A stretch of DNA of 64,000 bases, from positions 52,763-116,762 of the forward strand of contig NZ_VENP01000003.1 in NCBI RefSeq assembly GCF_006351005.1. The letters are read 5' to 3'. Made by a program: the position numbers and the translations under genes. This DNA comes from Miniimonas arenae. Its GTDB lineage: Bacteria > Actinomycetota > Actinomycetes > Actinomycetales > Beutenbergiaceae. The notes under the pieces are model-generated. The model was not told the DNA's origin. It searched no databases and worked only from the letters and a program-made list of their open reading frames with translations. Positions 35,434-46,829 of this stretch are shown here, one piece after another (the first letter of the stretch is position 1; every line of letters begins with the position of its first letter).

Positions 35434-36120
35434 TCAGCGGCGCGTGAACGTCTGCACGAGGGAGGTTCCGGCGGCGTCCGTGGTGAAGGTGAGCGTGTCG
35501 TCGGCGCACGCCACCGTGAGGCTCGTGCCGGCGCTCAGGGCGCCGACGTCCGCGAAGGACATCTCGGTCGTCTGCGGCGCGGCGGTGCCCACCGTGACCG
35601 TCGAGGAGACCGTGCCGTCCGCCGAGATCAGCTCGCCGTAGGTGAGCACGTCGCCCGCGAGCGTGTAGGAGAACGCGTTCGAGCCCTTCGTGACGCTCTC
35701 GCCCGTCATCGCGGTCCCGTCGGACTCGGTCGCGAACGTCGCGGTGGTGTCGACCTCGGAGGCCACGGTGGTGGCGTCGATCGTCATGCGGGACCAACCG
35801 TCGACCGACATGTCGGCTGCGGCGCCGCCGAGCATCTGCTCCACCTGCTCCTTCATCGCGGCGGTGTCCATCTCCCAGTCGCCGAGCATGCAGGACGCGA
35901 CGTCATCGGCGGCGGCGGGCGCCTCGGCTGACGTGGACTCCTCGGCGACCGTCGGCTCGTCGGCAGCGGTCGACTCCGCCTCGTCGGCGGTGGGGGCGGC
36001 GGTGGCGGCAGGGGTGGCGTCGCCGTCGGAGGAGCCGGAGCACGCGGTGAGCACGACGGCGAGCGCGGCCGTCGCGAGGACGGCGAGGACGGGACGGGGG
36101 GTCAGGGTGGATCGAGACAC
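35434..36120 (-). CDS. Secreted lipoprotein of unknown function
   Basis: A 228-residue protein. The signal peptide (VLAVLATAALAVVL) ends at the lipobox LTACSG, so it is anchored to the outer face of the membrane. An acidic Ala/Thr/Glu linker (residues 30-75) leads to a small beta-rich domain with two conserved features: SCMLGDWEMD near residue 80, and repeated ThrThr-rich strands to the end (TLTFTTDAAGTSLVQTFTRR). The opening CMLGDWEMD resembles lipocalin-like or META-type lipoprotein domains, but I cannot assign a family. A decayed copy lies just downstream. Confidence 0.8.
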   Translation of the reverse strand: MSRSTLTPRPVLAVLATAALAVVLTACSGSSDGDATPAATAAPTADEAESTAADEPTVAEESTSAEAPAAADDVASCMLGDWEMDTAAMKEQVEQMLGGAAADMSVDGWSRMTIDATTVASEVDTTATFATESDGTAMTGESVTKGSNAFSYTLAGDVLTYGELISADGTVSSTVTVGTAAPQTTEMSFADVGALSAGTSLTVACADDTLTFTTDAAGTSLVQTFTRR

Positions 36121-36239
36121 GAGTCGCGGTCCTTTCGGGTCGGTTCAGGCGAACCGAGAAACGTACACCACGTCCGGCGGGCAGGGGCCGCCGCGACGCT
36201 CGACCACGGACGCCCGGCGGCCCTGTGGCGGCGCGGCGA

Positions 36240-36245
36240 TAGGCT
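36240..36245 (+). promoter_or_regulatory. -10 box of purL
   Basis: TAGGCT lies 58 bp before the purL ATG, identical to the purD -10 box. Confidence 0.4.
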
Positions 36246-36302
36246 GACCGCGAGCACGCCGTCCCGCGCGGACGGCCCGGTCACCTCCCCAGACAGGACG
36301 CC

Positions 36303-38660
36303 ATGAGCACGCCCGCGAACCCGGACGCCATCCCCACGACGGACCTGCCCGACCTGCCCGATCACGCGCCCGACACGGTCGAGGACGCCGCGGCCACGCT
36401 GGACCGCGCACTCCCGTACCGCGAGCTCGGCCTCAAGGACGACGAGTACGCCCGGATCGTCGAGCTGCTGGGCCGCCGCCCCACCGCTGCCGAGCTCGCG
36501 ATGTACTCGGTGATGTGGAGCGAGCACTGCTCCTACAAGTCCTCCAAGGTGCACCTGGGCCAGTTCGGCGACAAGACGACGCCCGAGATGCGCGAGCACC
36601 TGCTGGTGGGCATCGGCGAGAACGCCGGCGTCGTCGACATCGGTGGCGGCTGGGCTGTGACGTTCAAGGTCGAGAGCCACAACCACCCCAGCTACGTCGA
36701 GCCGTACCAGGGCGCCGCGACCGGCGTCGGCGGCATCGTGCGCGACATCATCTCGATGGGCGCCCGGCCCGTTGCCGTGATGGACCAGCTCCGGTTCGGC
36801 GCGGTCGACCACCCGGACACGGCGCGTGTCGTGCACGGCGTGGTGTGCGGCGTCGGCGGCTACGGCAACTCCCTCGGCCTGCCGAACATCGGCGGCGAGA
36901 CCGAGTTCGACCCGTGCTACCAGGGCAACCCGCTCGTCAACGCGCTGTGCGTCGGCGTGCTGCGGCACGACGACATCCACCTCGCGAACGCCTCGGGCGT
37001 GGGCAACAAGGTCGTGCTGTTCGGCGCGCGCACCGGCGGCGACGGCATCGGCGGCGCCTCGATCCTCGCGAGCGAGACGTTCGAGGGCGGCGTGCCGGCC
37101 AAGCGCCCGAGCGTGCAGGTCGGCGACCCGTTCATGGAGAAGGTGCTCATCGAGTGCTGCCTCGAGCTGTTCCACGGCGGCCTCGTGGAGGGTATCCAGG
37201 ACCTGGGCGCCGCGGGCATCTCGTGCGCGACCAGCGAGCTCGCCTCCAACGGCGACGGCGGCATGCACGTGGACTTGGAGAACGTGCTGCTGCGCGACCC
37301 GACGCTGACCGCCGGCGAGATCCTCATGTCGGAGTCGCAGGAGCGCATGATGGCGGTGGTGACGCCCGAGAACCTCGAGGCGTTCCTCGCCGTCACCACG
37401 AAGTGGGACGTCGAGACGGCCGTGATCGGTGAGGTCACCGGCACCGGCCGCCTCACGATCGACCACTTCGGTCACCGGATCGTCGACGTCGACCCCCGCA
37501 CCGTCGCCCACGAGGGCCCGGTCTACCACCGCCCGTTCGCGCGGCCGGCCTGGCAGGACGCCCTCGTCGCCGACGCGGCCGAGGCGCTCCCGCGTCCCGG
37601 CACCCCGGCGGAGGTCCGCGAGCAGTGGCTGCGCCTCGTCGCGTCGCCGAACCTCGCCTCCGCGGCGTGGATCACCAACCAGTACGACCGCTACGTGCAG
37701 GGCAACACCGCGCTCGCGATGCCCGACGACGCGGGCGTGGTCCGCGTCGACGAGGCCACCGGGCTCGGGGTCGCCATCGCGACGGACGCCAACGGCCGCT
37801 TCACCAAGCTCGACCCGTACACGGGCGCGCAGCAGGCGCTCGCCGAGGCCTACCGCAACGTGGCGACGGTCGGCGCGCGGCCCCTCGCTGTCACCGACTG
37901 CCTCAACTTCGGCAGCCCCGAGGACCCGGACTCGATGTGGCAGCTCGTCGAGGCCATCACCGGCCTCGCGGACGCGTGCCGCACCCTCGGCGTGCCCGTG
38001 ACCGGCGGCAACGTCTCGCTCTACAACGGCACCGGTCAGCCGGGCCGGATCGACTCCTCGATCAACCCGACCCCTGTGGTGGGCGTGCTCGGGGTGCTCG
38101 ACGACGTCGCGCACGCCACGCCGTCGGGCTGGCGCGAGGAGGGGCTGGGCGTCTACCTGCTCGGGACCACGCGCGAGGAGCTGTCCGGCTCGGAGTGGGC
38201 GCGCGTGGTGCACGACCACCTCGGCGGCACGCCGCCGGTGGTCGACCTCGCGGCCGAGCGCGCGCTCGGCGCGATCCTCGTCACCGCCTCACGCGACGAC
38301 GTCGCGGTCGCCGCGCACGACCTGTCCACCGGCGGCCTCGCGCAGGCGCTCGTGGACGCCTCGGTCCGGTTCGGCGTCGGCGTCCGGATCGACCTCGCGG
38401 GCCTGCTGGCGCGCGACGGCGTGGACCTCACGTCGGCGCTGTTCGCCGAGTCGGGCGCCCGCGCGCTCGTCGCCGTGCCGCTCGGCTCGGAGGTGGCGCT
38501 CGCGGACCTGTGCTCGGCGCGCGGCTTCCCCGTGCTGCGCCTGGGCGAGACGACCGAGGAGGCGGAGGTCGCCGTCGTGACGCCCGACGGCGAGCTCACC
38601 CTCGCGCTCGAGGAGCTGCGTGCGGCGAGCGCCACGACGCTGCCGCACCACTTCGCCTGA
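36303..38660 (+). CDS. purL: Phosphoribosylformylglycinamidine synthase subunit PurL
   Basis: A 785-residue enzyme, the catalytic subunit of FGAM synthase, working with PurQ and Pur[20 protein letters not shown] near residue 65 holds the catalytic His; [36 protein letters not shown] with the Mg/ATP-binding His, [19 protein letters not shown] and [14 protein letters not shown] in the second half are typical of small-type PurL. It is a single gene here, flanked by a lipoprotein and an ABC transporter, and 18 kb from purS-purQ. Confidence 0.97.
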   Translation: MSTPANPDAIPTTDLPDLPDHAPDTVEDAAATLDRALPYRELGLKDDEYARIVELLGRRPTAAELAMYSVMWSEHCSYKSSKVHLGQFGDKTTPEMREHLLVGIGENAGVVDIGGGWAVTFKVESHNHPSYVEPYQGAATGVGGIVRDIISMGARPVAVMDQLRFGAVDHPDTARVVHGVVCGVGGYGNSLGLPNIGGETEFDPCYQGNPLVNALCVGVLRHDDIHLANASGVGNKVVLFGARTGGDGIGGASILASETFEGGVPAKRPSVQVGDPFMEKVLIECCLELFHGGLVEGIQDLGAAGISCATSELASNGDGGMHVDLENVLLRDPTLTAGEILMSESQERMMAVVTPENLEAFLAVTTKWDVETAVIGEVTGTGRLTIDHFGHRIVDVDPRTVAHEGPVYHRPFARPAWQDALVADAAEALPRPGTPAEVREQWLRLVASPNLASAAWITNQYDRYVQGNTALAMPDDAGVVRVDEATGLGVAIATDANGRFTKLDPYTGAQQALAEAYRNVATVGARPLAVTDCLNFGSPEDPDSMWQLVEAITGLADACRTLGVPVTGGNVSLYNGTGQPGRIDSSINPTPVVGVLGVLDDVAHATPSGWREEGLGVYLLGTTREELSGSEWARVVHDHLGGTPPVVDLAAERALGAILVTASRDDVAVAAHDLSTGGLAQALVDASVRFGVGVRIDLAGLLARDGVDLTSALFAESGARALVAVPLGSEVALADLCSARGFPVLRLGETTEEAEVAVVTPDGELTLALEELRAASATTLPHHFA

Positions 38661-38689
38661 GGCGCGCAACGCCCTAGGCGCGCGTCTCG

Positions 38690-38869
38690 TCATCCGGAAC
38701 GCCGCAGCCGTGCCCGGCGCTCGGCGTCCCGTACCGCCTGGAGCGCGTTCTCACCATCCGGAACGCGTCGTGCCCGCCGGGTGAGCGGGCCGCTTCCCGC
38801 CGAGTCTGGCCTCACGCCGACGTCGATCCCGACGCCGCGAGACCGCCACCTCCGAGGAGCACGCCCGCC
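38690..38869. other. Intergenic leader of the ABC transporter operon
   Basis: 180 bp before the solute-binding protein gene. The 12-mer CATCCGGAACGC occurs at 38691 and 38755, each followed by a GC-rich hairpin-like stretch. Nothing here fits a known riboswitch that I can recognise. CGAGGAG lies before the ATG. Confidence 0.35.
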
Positions 38870-40552
38870 ATGACGCGCACGACCCAGCCGCCCGCCCGGC
38901 GCACCCGACCCACGACCGCTCGCCACGCCGTCGTGCCCGCGATGCTCTCCGCCGGCCTGCTCCTGGCCGCGTGCGCGAGCCCTGGCACCGCCGGCTCCGA
39001 CGGCAGCGGCGACGCCACCGACGGCGCGTCGGACGGCGCCGACGAGGCCACCCCGGTCGAGGGCGGCAACCTCACGTTCGCGATCACGGTCGACTCGCAC
39101 TGCATCGATCCGCAGCAGGTCGGCAACAACGACGCCATCGCGGTCGCGCGCCAGACGGTCGCCTCGCTCACGGCGCAGGACCCCGAGACCGGCGAGATCG
39201 TGCCGTGGCTCGCGACGTCGTGGGAGTCGAACGAGGACGCCTCCAGCTTCACGTTCACGCTGCGCGACGACGCCACGTACGCCGACGGCACCCCCATCGA
39301 CGCGGAGTCGGTGAAGACCAACTTCGACGCGATCGTGGCGCTCGGCGCGAAGGCCAGCCTCGGTTCGCAGTACCTCGCCGGCTACGAGGGCACCACGGTC
39401 GTGGACGAGCACACCGTGACGGTGGACTTCGCGGCGCCGAGCGCGCAGTTCCTCCAGGCCACCTCGACCTTCAGCCTGGGCCTGCTCTCGCCGGCGACGG
39501 CGCAGCTCACCCCCGAGGACCGCTGCACCGGGGACTTCGTCGGCTCGGGCCCCTTCGCGGTGTCCTCCTACACCCAGGACTCCGAGATCGTGCTGGAGAA
39601 GGTGCCCGACTACGCGTGGGGCTCGGAGGCGAACGGGCACACCGGCGCCGCCTACCTCGACACGATCACGTACACCGTGGTCCCGGAGTCCTCGGTGCGC
39701 ACGGGCAGCCTCGCCTCGGGGCAGATCGACGCCACCGCCGCGATCGCCACCGTCGACCTGCCCCAGTTCGCGGGCGATGGCTTCTGGTCCACCTACCGCG
39801 CCAACCCGGGCGTGGTGTTCTCGCTCTTCCCGAACGAGTCCTCCCCGCTCGGCGGCGACAAGGCCGTGCGCCAGGCGATCCTCAAGGGCATCGACCGCGA
39901 GCAGGTCGCGACCACGCTCCTCACCGAGGAGGACCAGCCCGCGACCAGCGTGCTGTCGCGCTCCACGCCGCTCTACACCGACCTGGGCGACGCGCTCGCC
40001 TACGACCCCGAGGGCGCGAAGAAGATCCTCGACGACGCCGGCTGGGTCGAGGGTGCGGACGGCGTCCGGGAGAAGGACGGCCAGCGGCTGTCCACCACGG
40101 TGACGTTCTGGCAGGTCCCCGAGCCGCTCGAGCTCGTCCAGCAGCAGCTCGCCCAGATCGGGGTGGAGCTCAACCTCCAGCACGTCACGGTCGCCGAGTC
40201 GCAGGCGATCAAGGAGAGCGGCGACTTCGACTTCGACTACTACAACCTCACGCGATCCGACCCGGACGTGCTCCGGCTGATCTTCTCGGCCAACGCCCGC
40301 AACGTGAACAAGCGCGAGCCGGCCGAGGTCGACTCGCTGCTGGACTCCTCCGCCACGATCACCGATCCCACGCAGCGCCAGGACGTCCTCGCCCAGGCCG
40401 CGGAGCTCCTCGTCGAGGACGCGCACGCGATCCCGGTGTACGAGCTGTCCACCACGATCGTCGCCGCGGACCACGTGCACGGACTCGGGTTCGAGGCCTC
40501 CTCGCGGCTGGACTTCTACGACGCGTGGGTCGAGGGCGGGGCGGGGTCGTGA
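38870..40552 (+). CDS. Peptide/nickel-type ABC transporter substrate-binding lipoprotein
   Basis: A 560-residue family 5 solute-binding protein (DppA/OppA type). The signal peptide ends at the lipobox LLLAACAS (Cys near residue 35), followed by an acidic Gly/Ser/Asp linker. EIVPWLATSWESNEDASSFT, FTLRDDATYADGTPIDAESV and GPFAVSSYTQDSEIVLEKV are the family hallmarks, and the cleft region AVRQAILKGIDREQV follows. It captures a peptide or similar ligand outside the membrane. Its stop overlaps the start of the first permease (GTGA), heading a four-gene operon. Confidence 0.92.
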   Translation: MTRTTQPPARRTRPTTARHAVVPAMLSAGLLLAACASPGTAGSDGSGDATDGASDGADEATPVEGGNLTFAITVDSHCIDPQQVGNNDAIAVARQTVASLTAQDPETGEIVPWLATSWESNEDASSFTFTLRDDATYADGTPIDAESVKTNFDAIVALGAKASLGSQYLAGYEGTTVVDEHTVTVDFAAPSAQFLQATSTFSLGLLSPATAQLTPEDRCTGDFVGSGPFAVSSYTQDSEIVLEKVPDYAWGSEANGHTGAAYLDTITYTVVPESSVRTGSLASGQIDATAAIATVDLPQFAGDGFWSTYRANPGVVFSLFPNESSPLGGDKAVRQAILKGIDREQVATTLLTEEDQPATSVLSRSTPLYTDLGDALAYDPEGAKKILDDAGWVEGADGVREKDGQRLSTTVTFWQVPEPLELVQQQLAQIGVELNLQHVTVAESQAIKESGDFDFDYYNLTRSDPDVLRLIFSANARNVNKREPAEVDSLLDSSATITDPTQRQDVLAQAAELLVEDAHAIPVYELSTTIVAADHVHGLGFEASSRLDFYDAWVEGGAGS

Positions 40553-41489
40553 CCCGCTACCTGCTGCGGCGGGTGGGCCAGGGCGTCTTCGTCCTCTGGG
40601 CCGCGTGGACGATCTCGTTCTTCATCCTCTACCTGCTGCCCTCCGATCCGGCCGCGCTCATCGCGGCCCGGGGAGGGGAGGCGGACACGGTGGACCCGGC
40701 CCTGCTCGAGCAGCTGCGCGCGCAGTACGGCCTCGACCGCCCGGTGAGAGTCCAGTACGTCACGGCGCTGCGCCTGGACTTCGGCCAGTCCTACGCGTCG
40801 GGGGGCCCGCGATGGACGTCGTCGCCGGCGTCCTGCCCTCCACGATCCAGCTGGCCGCCGTGGCGCTCGTGCTGGGCGTCGCGCTCGGGGCGCTGCTCGC
40901 CGTCGCGACGGTGCTGCCCCGCGCGGCGTGGCTGCGCCAGCTGGTCTCGACCCTGCCGCCGGTCGGCGTCGCGCTGCCCACGTTCTGGGTCGGGCTGATC
41001 CTCCTGCAGGTGTTCTCGTTCCGGCTGGGGCTCTTCCCCGCGATGGGCGACGACGGCGTGGCGAGCCTCGTGCTGCCGGCCGTCACGCTCGCCGTGCCCG
41101 CCGCGGCGGGGCTCTCCCAGGTGCTCTCCCGGAGCCTGCGGGAGGCGCTGGGCGAGCCGTACGTCGAGACCGCCCGGGCGAAGGGGGCGAGCCGGCTGCG
41201 GGTGCAGCTCGGGCACGCGCTGCGCAACGCGGCCCTGCCCGCGTTCACGATGCTCGGCCTCACCGTGGGCGGCCTGCTCGGCGGCACCGTGGTGACCGAG
41301 ACGGTCTTCTCCCGCGCCGGCCTCGGCCGGCTCGCGGTGACGGCCGTGAACAGCCAGGACATCCCCGTGGTGCAGGCGATCGTCGTGGTGTCCGCGCTCG
41401 TGTTCGTCACGGTGACGCTCGTCGTGGACCTCGTCTACCCGCTCATCGACCCGCGGATCGCCGTGCGCGCCCCCGCACTCGCCGCCTGA
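40549..41489 (+). pseudogene. ABC transporter permease (DppB type), frameshifted at 40800-40805
   Basis: The N-terminal part (RYLLRRVGQGVFVLWAAWTI, FFILYLLPSDPA, LRLDFGQSYASG) reads from the GTG at 40549 to about 40805. The rest (MDVVAGVLPSTIQLAAVAL through the permease EAA loop SLREALGEPYVETARAKGAS to VDLVYPLIDPRIAV) is in the next frame. One extra G in the run of six Gs at 40800-40805 restores a normal 313-residue DppB-type permease. The other three genes of the operon are intact, so either the transporter is recently broken, the ribosome slips here, or the base count is wrong. Confidence 0.7.
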
Positions 41490-41500
41490 GGAGACCGACG

Positions 41501-42562
41501 ATGACCTCCACCACCGCTCCCTCGACCGCGTCCACGTCGGCCGGGTCGACGCGGCGCCCCGGCTCGGGTGCGTCGACACCGTCGGCCCCGTCCGCCCAGG
41601 CGCCGCTCGCCACCCACGCACCGCTCCCGGAGGAGCTCGAGGTGCTCGAGCCGTCGCCCGACGGCGTGACCTCCGCGGTCATGGAACCCGCCGCCGCGCG
41701 GGGTGCCTCGCACGGACTGGCCCGTGGCCTCGGAGCGCGGGCGGGTGCCCGGCTGCGGTCGCTCGCGCGCACGCCGGGCCTCGTGCTCGCCGGGCTCGTC
41801 GTGCTGCTCGTGCTGGCCTGGGCCCTCGTGCCGAACCTGTTCGCCTCGGGCGACCCGCTCACGGGCGTCCCCGCCGACCGGCTCGCCGCGCCGTCGGCCG
41901 CCCACCCGTTCGGGACGGACCACCTGGGCCGCGACGTCTACACGCGCGTCGTGCACGGGACGGGCGTCTCGCTCTCGGCAACCGCCGTCGCCGTCGCGAT
42001 CGGCCTCGTCGTCGGCTCGGTGCTCGGCCTTCTCGCCGGCTTCCTGCGCGGCTGGGTCGACGAGGCGATCGGCCGGGTCGTCGACGTGCTGCTCGCGATC
42101 CCGAGCCTGCTGCTGTCCCTCGCGCTCATCACGGCGCTCGGGTTCGGCACGGTGAAGGTCGCGATCGCCGTCGGCGTCACGAGCGTCGCCGCGTTCGCAC
42201 GCGTCATGCGGGCGCAGGTGCTGCGGACCTCGACCTCGCTGTACGTCGAGGCCGCGCGGGCCGGCGGCGTGCGCTGGCACTCGGTGCTCCTGCGGCACGT
42301 GCTGCCGAACTCGGCCGGCCCGGTGCTGGCTCTCACGGCCCTGGAGATCGGGACCGCGGTGCTCGCGATCGCCTCGCTCAGCTTCCTCGGCTACGGCGCC
42401 CCGCCGCCCGCGCCCGAGTGGGGCTCGCTCGTCGCGGGCGGCCGCGACTACCTCGCCACCGCGTGGTGGCTGACCGTGCTCCCGGGCCTGGTCATCGTGG
42501 CGCTCGTGCTCGCGGTGAACCGCGTCGGGCGCGCCCTCGAGCGGACGGGGGAGGCGCGATGA
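41501..42562 (+). CDS. ABC transporter permease (DppC type)
   Basis: A 353-residue inner-membrane permease. The first 85 residues are a Ser/Thr/Pro/Ala-rich tail not usual in the family. LARTPGLVLAGLVVLLVLAW starts helix 1; HPFGTDHLGRDVYTRVVHG is the DppC hallmark, and the EAA loop SLYVEAARAGGVRWHSVLLR near residue 246 contacts the ATPase. SFLGYGAPPPAPEWGSLV follows. GAGGAG lies before the ATG. It overlaps the ATPase gene by ATGA. Confidence 0.93.
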   Translation: MTSTTAPSTASTSAGSTRRPGSGASTPSAPSAQAPLATHAPLPEELEVLEPSPDGVTSAVMEPAAARGASHGLARGLGARAGARLRSLARTPGLVLAGLVVLLVLAWALVPNLFASGDPLTGVPADRLAAPSAAHPFGTDHLGRDVYTRVVHGTGVSLSATAVAVAIGLVVGSVLGLLAGFLRGWVDEAIGRVVDVLLAIPSLLLSLALITALGFGTVKVAIAVGVTSVAAFARVMRAQVLRTSTSLYVEAARAGGVRWHSVLLRHVLPNSAGPVLALTALEIGTAVLAIASLSFLGYGAPPPAPEWGSLVAGGRDYLATAWWLTVLPGLVIVALVLAVNRVGRALERTGEAR

Positions 42563-44241
42563 GCCGCTCGGTGAGTGAGCCGACGGGGGACCCGACGAGC
42601 GAGCCGGTGCTCGCCGTCGAGGGCCTGCGCGTGGCCTACCGCGGCCGCGACGGGCAGGAGGTGCTCGCGGTGCGCGGCGTCGACGTCGTGGTGCACCCGG
42701 GCGAGGTGGTCGCCCTGGTCGGGGAGTCCGGTTCGGGCAAGAGCACGACGGCGCACGCCGCCCTCCACCTGCTGCCGGCGGGCGGTCGCGTGGCCGGGGG
42801 CAGCATCCGGCTGGACGGTCGCGACGTGACCGGCCTGTCCGAGCGCGAGTGGCGCAGCGTGCGCGGCCGCGAGGTCGGGCTCGTGCCGCAGGACCCGACC
42901 GTGTCGCTCAACCCCGTGGTGCGGGTCGGGGACCAGGTGGCCGAGGTGCTCGTCATCCACGGCCTGGCCCGGCGGCGCGAGGCGCGCCTGCGGGCCGTGG
43001 AGCTGCTGCGGCAGGCCGGGCTCGACCAGCCCGAGGCGCGCGCGCGGCAGTTCCCCAACCAGCTGTCCGGCGGCATGCGCCAGCGGGTGCTCATCGCGAT
43101 CGCGATCGCGGCGGGTCCGCGGCTGCTCGTCGCGGACGAGCCGACGAGCGCGCTCGACGTCACGGTGCAGAAGCGGATCCTCGACCACCTCGGCGCTCTC
43201 GTGCGCGAGCTCGGCACGGCGCTGCTGCTCATCACGCACGACCTCGGCGCCGCGGCGGACCGGGCCGACCGGATCGTGGTGCTGGAGAACGGCGTCGTGG
43301 TGGAGCAGGGGCGCACGCGCGACGTGCTCGACGCACCGCAGCACCCCTACACGCGCCGGCTGCTCGCGGCCGTGCCGAGCCTCGGCTCGCAGCGGCTCGT
43401 GCGCGAGCGGCCCGTCGCGGCGACCGGGTCCCCGCCCGCGCCGCCCGTCCTCGAGGTGCGCGGCCTGAGCAAGACGTTCACCCTGCCGCGCGGCTCGACC
43501 CCGCGCGAGGTGACGGCCGTGGACGACGTGTCGTTCGCCGTCGGGCGCGGGCGGACGTTCGCCTTGGTGGGCGAGTCCGGATCGGGCAAGAGCACGACGG
43601 CGCGGATCGCGCTGCACCTCGAGCGGCCCACCGTGGGGCGCGTGCTGCTGCACGGCGAGGACATCACGGCCGCGCGCGGGGAGCGGCTGCGGCGGCTGCG
43701 GCGCCGCTTCCAGGTCGTGTACCAGAGCCCGTACGCGTCGCTGGACCCGCGGTTCACGGTGGAGCAGGTGATCGCCGAGCCGCTGCGGGCGTTCGGCATC
43801 GGGACCCCGCGCGAACGGACCGAGCGCGTGCGCGAGCTGCTCGCGGACGTCGCGCTGCCGGACGACGCGCGGCACCGCGGGCCGCGCGAGCTGTCCGGGG
43901 GGCAGCGACAGCGGGTCGCGATCGCGCGGGCCCTGGCGCTGCGCCCGGACCTCGTGGTGCTCGACGAGCCCGTCTCCGCGCTCGACGTGTCCGTGCAGCG
44001 GCAGATCCTCGAGCTGCTCGTGCGGCTGCAGGAGGAGCACGCGCTGGCCTACCTCTTCATCTCCCACGACCTCGCCGTGGTGCGGCAGGTCGCGGACGAG
44101 GTGGGGGTGCTGCACCGCGGGCGGCTCGTCGAGGTCGGGCGGCCGGAGGACGTGCTCGCGCGGCCGGCGCAGGAGTACACGCGCGAGCTCGTCGCGGCGA
44201 TCCCGGGGCGGAGGGTCGAGGAGGGCGGCGACGCGGACTGA
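42559..44241 (+). CDS. Fused ABC transporter ATPase (DppD-DppF type)
   Basis: A 560-residue protein with two complete ATPase domains in tandem. Domain 1: Walker A GESGSGKSTT near residue 62, signature LSGGMRQRV near 172, Walker B LLVADEP. Domain 2: Walker A GESGSGKSTT near 340, signature LSGGQRQRV near 448, Walker B LVVLDEPVSALDVS. The two domains correspond to DppD and DppF, which are separate proteins in many bacteria. It powers import of the ligand bound by the lipoprotein encoded first in the operon. Confidence 0.95.
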   Translation: MSRSVSEPTGDPTSEPVLAVEGLRVAYRGRDGQEVLAVRGVDVVVHPGEVVALVGESGSGKSTTAHAALHLLPAGGRVAGGSIRLDGRDVTGLSEREWRSVRGREVGLVPQDPTVSLNPVVRVGDQVAEVLVIHGLARRREARLRAVELLRQAGLDQPEARARQFPNQLSGGMRQRVLIAIAIAAGPRLLVADEPTSALDVTVQKRILDHLGALVRELGTALLLITHDLGAAADRADRIVVLENGVVVEQGRTRDVLDAPQHPYTRRLLAAVPSLGSQRLVRERPVAATGSPPAPPVLEVRGLSKTFTLPRGSTPREVTAVDDVSFAVGRGRTFALVGESGSGKSTTARIALHLERPTVGRVLLHGEDITAARGERLRRLRRRFQVVYQSPYASLDPRFTVEQVIAEPLRAFGIGTPRERTERVRELLADVALPDDARHRGPRELSGGQRQRVAIARALALRPDLVVLDEPVSALDVSVQRQILELLVRLQEEHALAYLFISHDLAVVRQVADEVGVLHRGRLVEVGRPEDVLARPAQEYTRELVAAIPGRRVEEGGDAD

Positions 44242-44247
44242 GCGCGA

Positions 44248-44280
44248 CGCGCCCGACGGCGAGGCTCGCCGTCGGGCGCG
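44248..44280 (+). terminator. 15-bp hairpin terminator after the ABC operon
   Basis: A 15-bp perfect stem containing CGCCCGACGGCGA with a 3-nt loop GGC, 7 bp after the stop codon. Same core as the hairpins at 7820 and 8262. A half copy, GGCTCGCCGTCGGGCGCG, follows at 44320. Confidence 0.8.
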
Positions 44281-44409
44281 GACGGTGCGCGGACGGGAGG
44301 TCGGCGGGCGACGGCTGGCTCGCCGTCGGGCGCGCGCGTGTCTCACCGGCGGGACGCGCGCGGCGTGCGGGCCCCGACGGGCGTAGCGTGTGCGCCGATC
44401 CGCACCTGA

Positions 44410-45756
<1,347 letters not shown>

Positions 45757-45935
45757 GCCGACCGTGCCGCGGCTCGTCGACGGGACGGTGGGATCGTGGC
45801 CGCCGGTCGATCGGGTCCGGCGACCGCCGGTAACACGAGCGGCGTACGGTACGGCCGACCACCGGCCGGCCGATCGCTCGCGCCGACCTCGGTGGCACCT
45901 CGTCCCCCCTGCCGTCCGAACGAGAGGACCCTCCT

Positions 45936-46754
45936 ATGCCGTCGCCCGACGAGCAGACCGTCACGCGTACGGGGTTCCCGCGCTGGGCCACGTTCGTGCT
46001 CATCGGCCTCGGCGCCGGGCTGCTGTCCGGCCTGTTCGGCGTCGGCGGCGGGACCGTCATCGTGCCCGCGCTCGTCGCGTTCGCGGCGTTCGACCGTCGC
46101 ATGGCGGCGGGGACGTCGCTGCTCGCGATCGTGCCGACGTCGATCGTCGGGTTCCTCACCTACGGTCTCGCCGGGCACGTGAGCGTGCTGACCGCGGCGA
46201 TCCTCGCCGTCGGGACGGTGATCGGCGCGCAGCTCGGGACGTGGCTGCTGGCCCGGCTGTCGCAGCAGGTGCTGCGGTGGGCGTTCGTCGCGTTCGTGCT
46301 GTTCGTGGCCGTGCAGCTGTTCTTCACCGTGCCCGTGCGCGGGGGTGAGGTGGAGATGACCGCGCCGCTCGTCGCGGGGCTCGTGGGCCTGGGGCTCGCG
46401 ACGGGCGTGCTGTCGGGGCTGCTCGGCGTCGGCGGCGGCGTGGTCGTGGTGCCGGCGATGATCCTGCTCTTCGGCTACTCGGACCTGCTCGCCAAGGGCA
46501 CGTCGCTGCTCATGATGATCCCGACGGCGATCTCCGGCACGATCGGCAACCTGCGCCGGAAGAACCTCGACGTGCGGGCCGGACTGTTCGTCGGGCTCGG
46601 GGCGTGCGTCACGGTGACGCTCGGGTCGCGCCTCGCGGCGCTGCTCGACCCGCAGGTGGCGAACTGGCTGTTCATCGCCTTCCTCGTCTTCCTCATGCTG
46701 AAGACGCTGCAGGACATCGTGAAGGCGCGGCGTTCGGCGGCGCCCGGCGCCTGA
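45936..46754 (+). CDS. TauE/SafE family sulfite exporter-like permease
   Basis: A 272-residue protein with eight or so membrane helices in two related halves. Each half starts with the family repeat: LLSGLFGVGGGTVIVPALV near residue 28 and VLSGLLGVGGGVVVVPAMIL near 155. Related proteins export sulfite, sulfoacetate or other organosulfur anions. GAGAGGA lies before the ATG. The dimethyl sulfone enzyme gene sfnG is far away, so no sulfur pathway can be built from position alone. Confidence 0.88.
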   Translation: MPSPDEQTVTRTGFPRWATFVLIGLGAGLLSGLFGVGGGTVIVPALVAFAAFDRRMAAGTSLLAIVPTSIVGFLTYGLAGHVSVLTAAILAVGTVIGAQLGTWLLARLSQQVLRWAFVAFVLFVAVQLFFTVPVRGGEVEMTAPLVAGLVGLGLATGVLSGLLGVGGGVVVVPAMILLFGYSDLLAKGTSLLMMIPTAISGTIGNLRRKNLDVRAGLFVGLGACVTVTLGSRLAALLDPQVANWLFIAFLVFLMLKTLQDIVKARRSAAPGA

Positions 46755-46797
46755 GGCCCGCTGGGGACCGGCGAACGTCCAGGCGATCGCCGCCGAG

Positions 46798-46827
46798 CGC
46801 GCGGCGTCGGTCGCCGGACGCCGCGCG
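46798..46827. terminator. Bidirectional hairpin between convergent transporter genes
   Basis: CGCGCGGCGTC and GACGCCGCGCG pair over 11 bp with an 8-nt loop, in the 75-bp gap between two convergent genes. Confidence 0.65.
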
Positions 46828-46829
46828 AC

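Noticed and set aside
38690..38869. Riboswitch before the ABC transporter
   Set aside because: Two copies of a 12-mer and GC-rich stems are present, but no conserved core of a known riboswitch class is visible.
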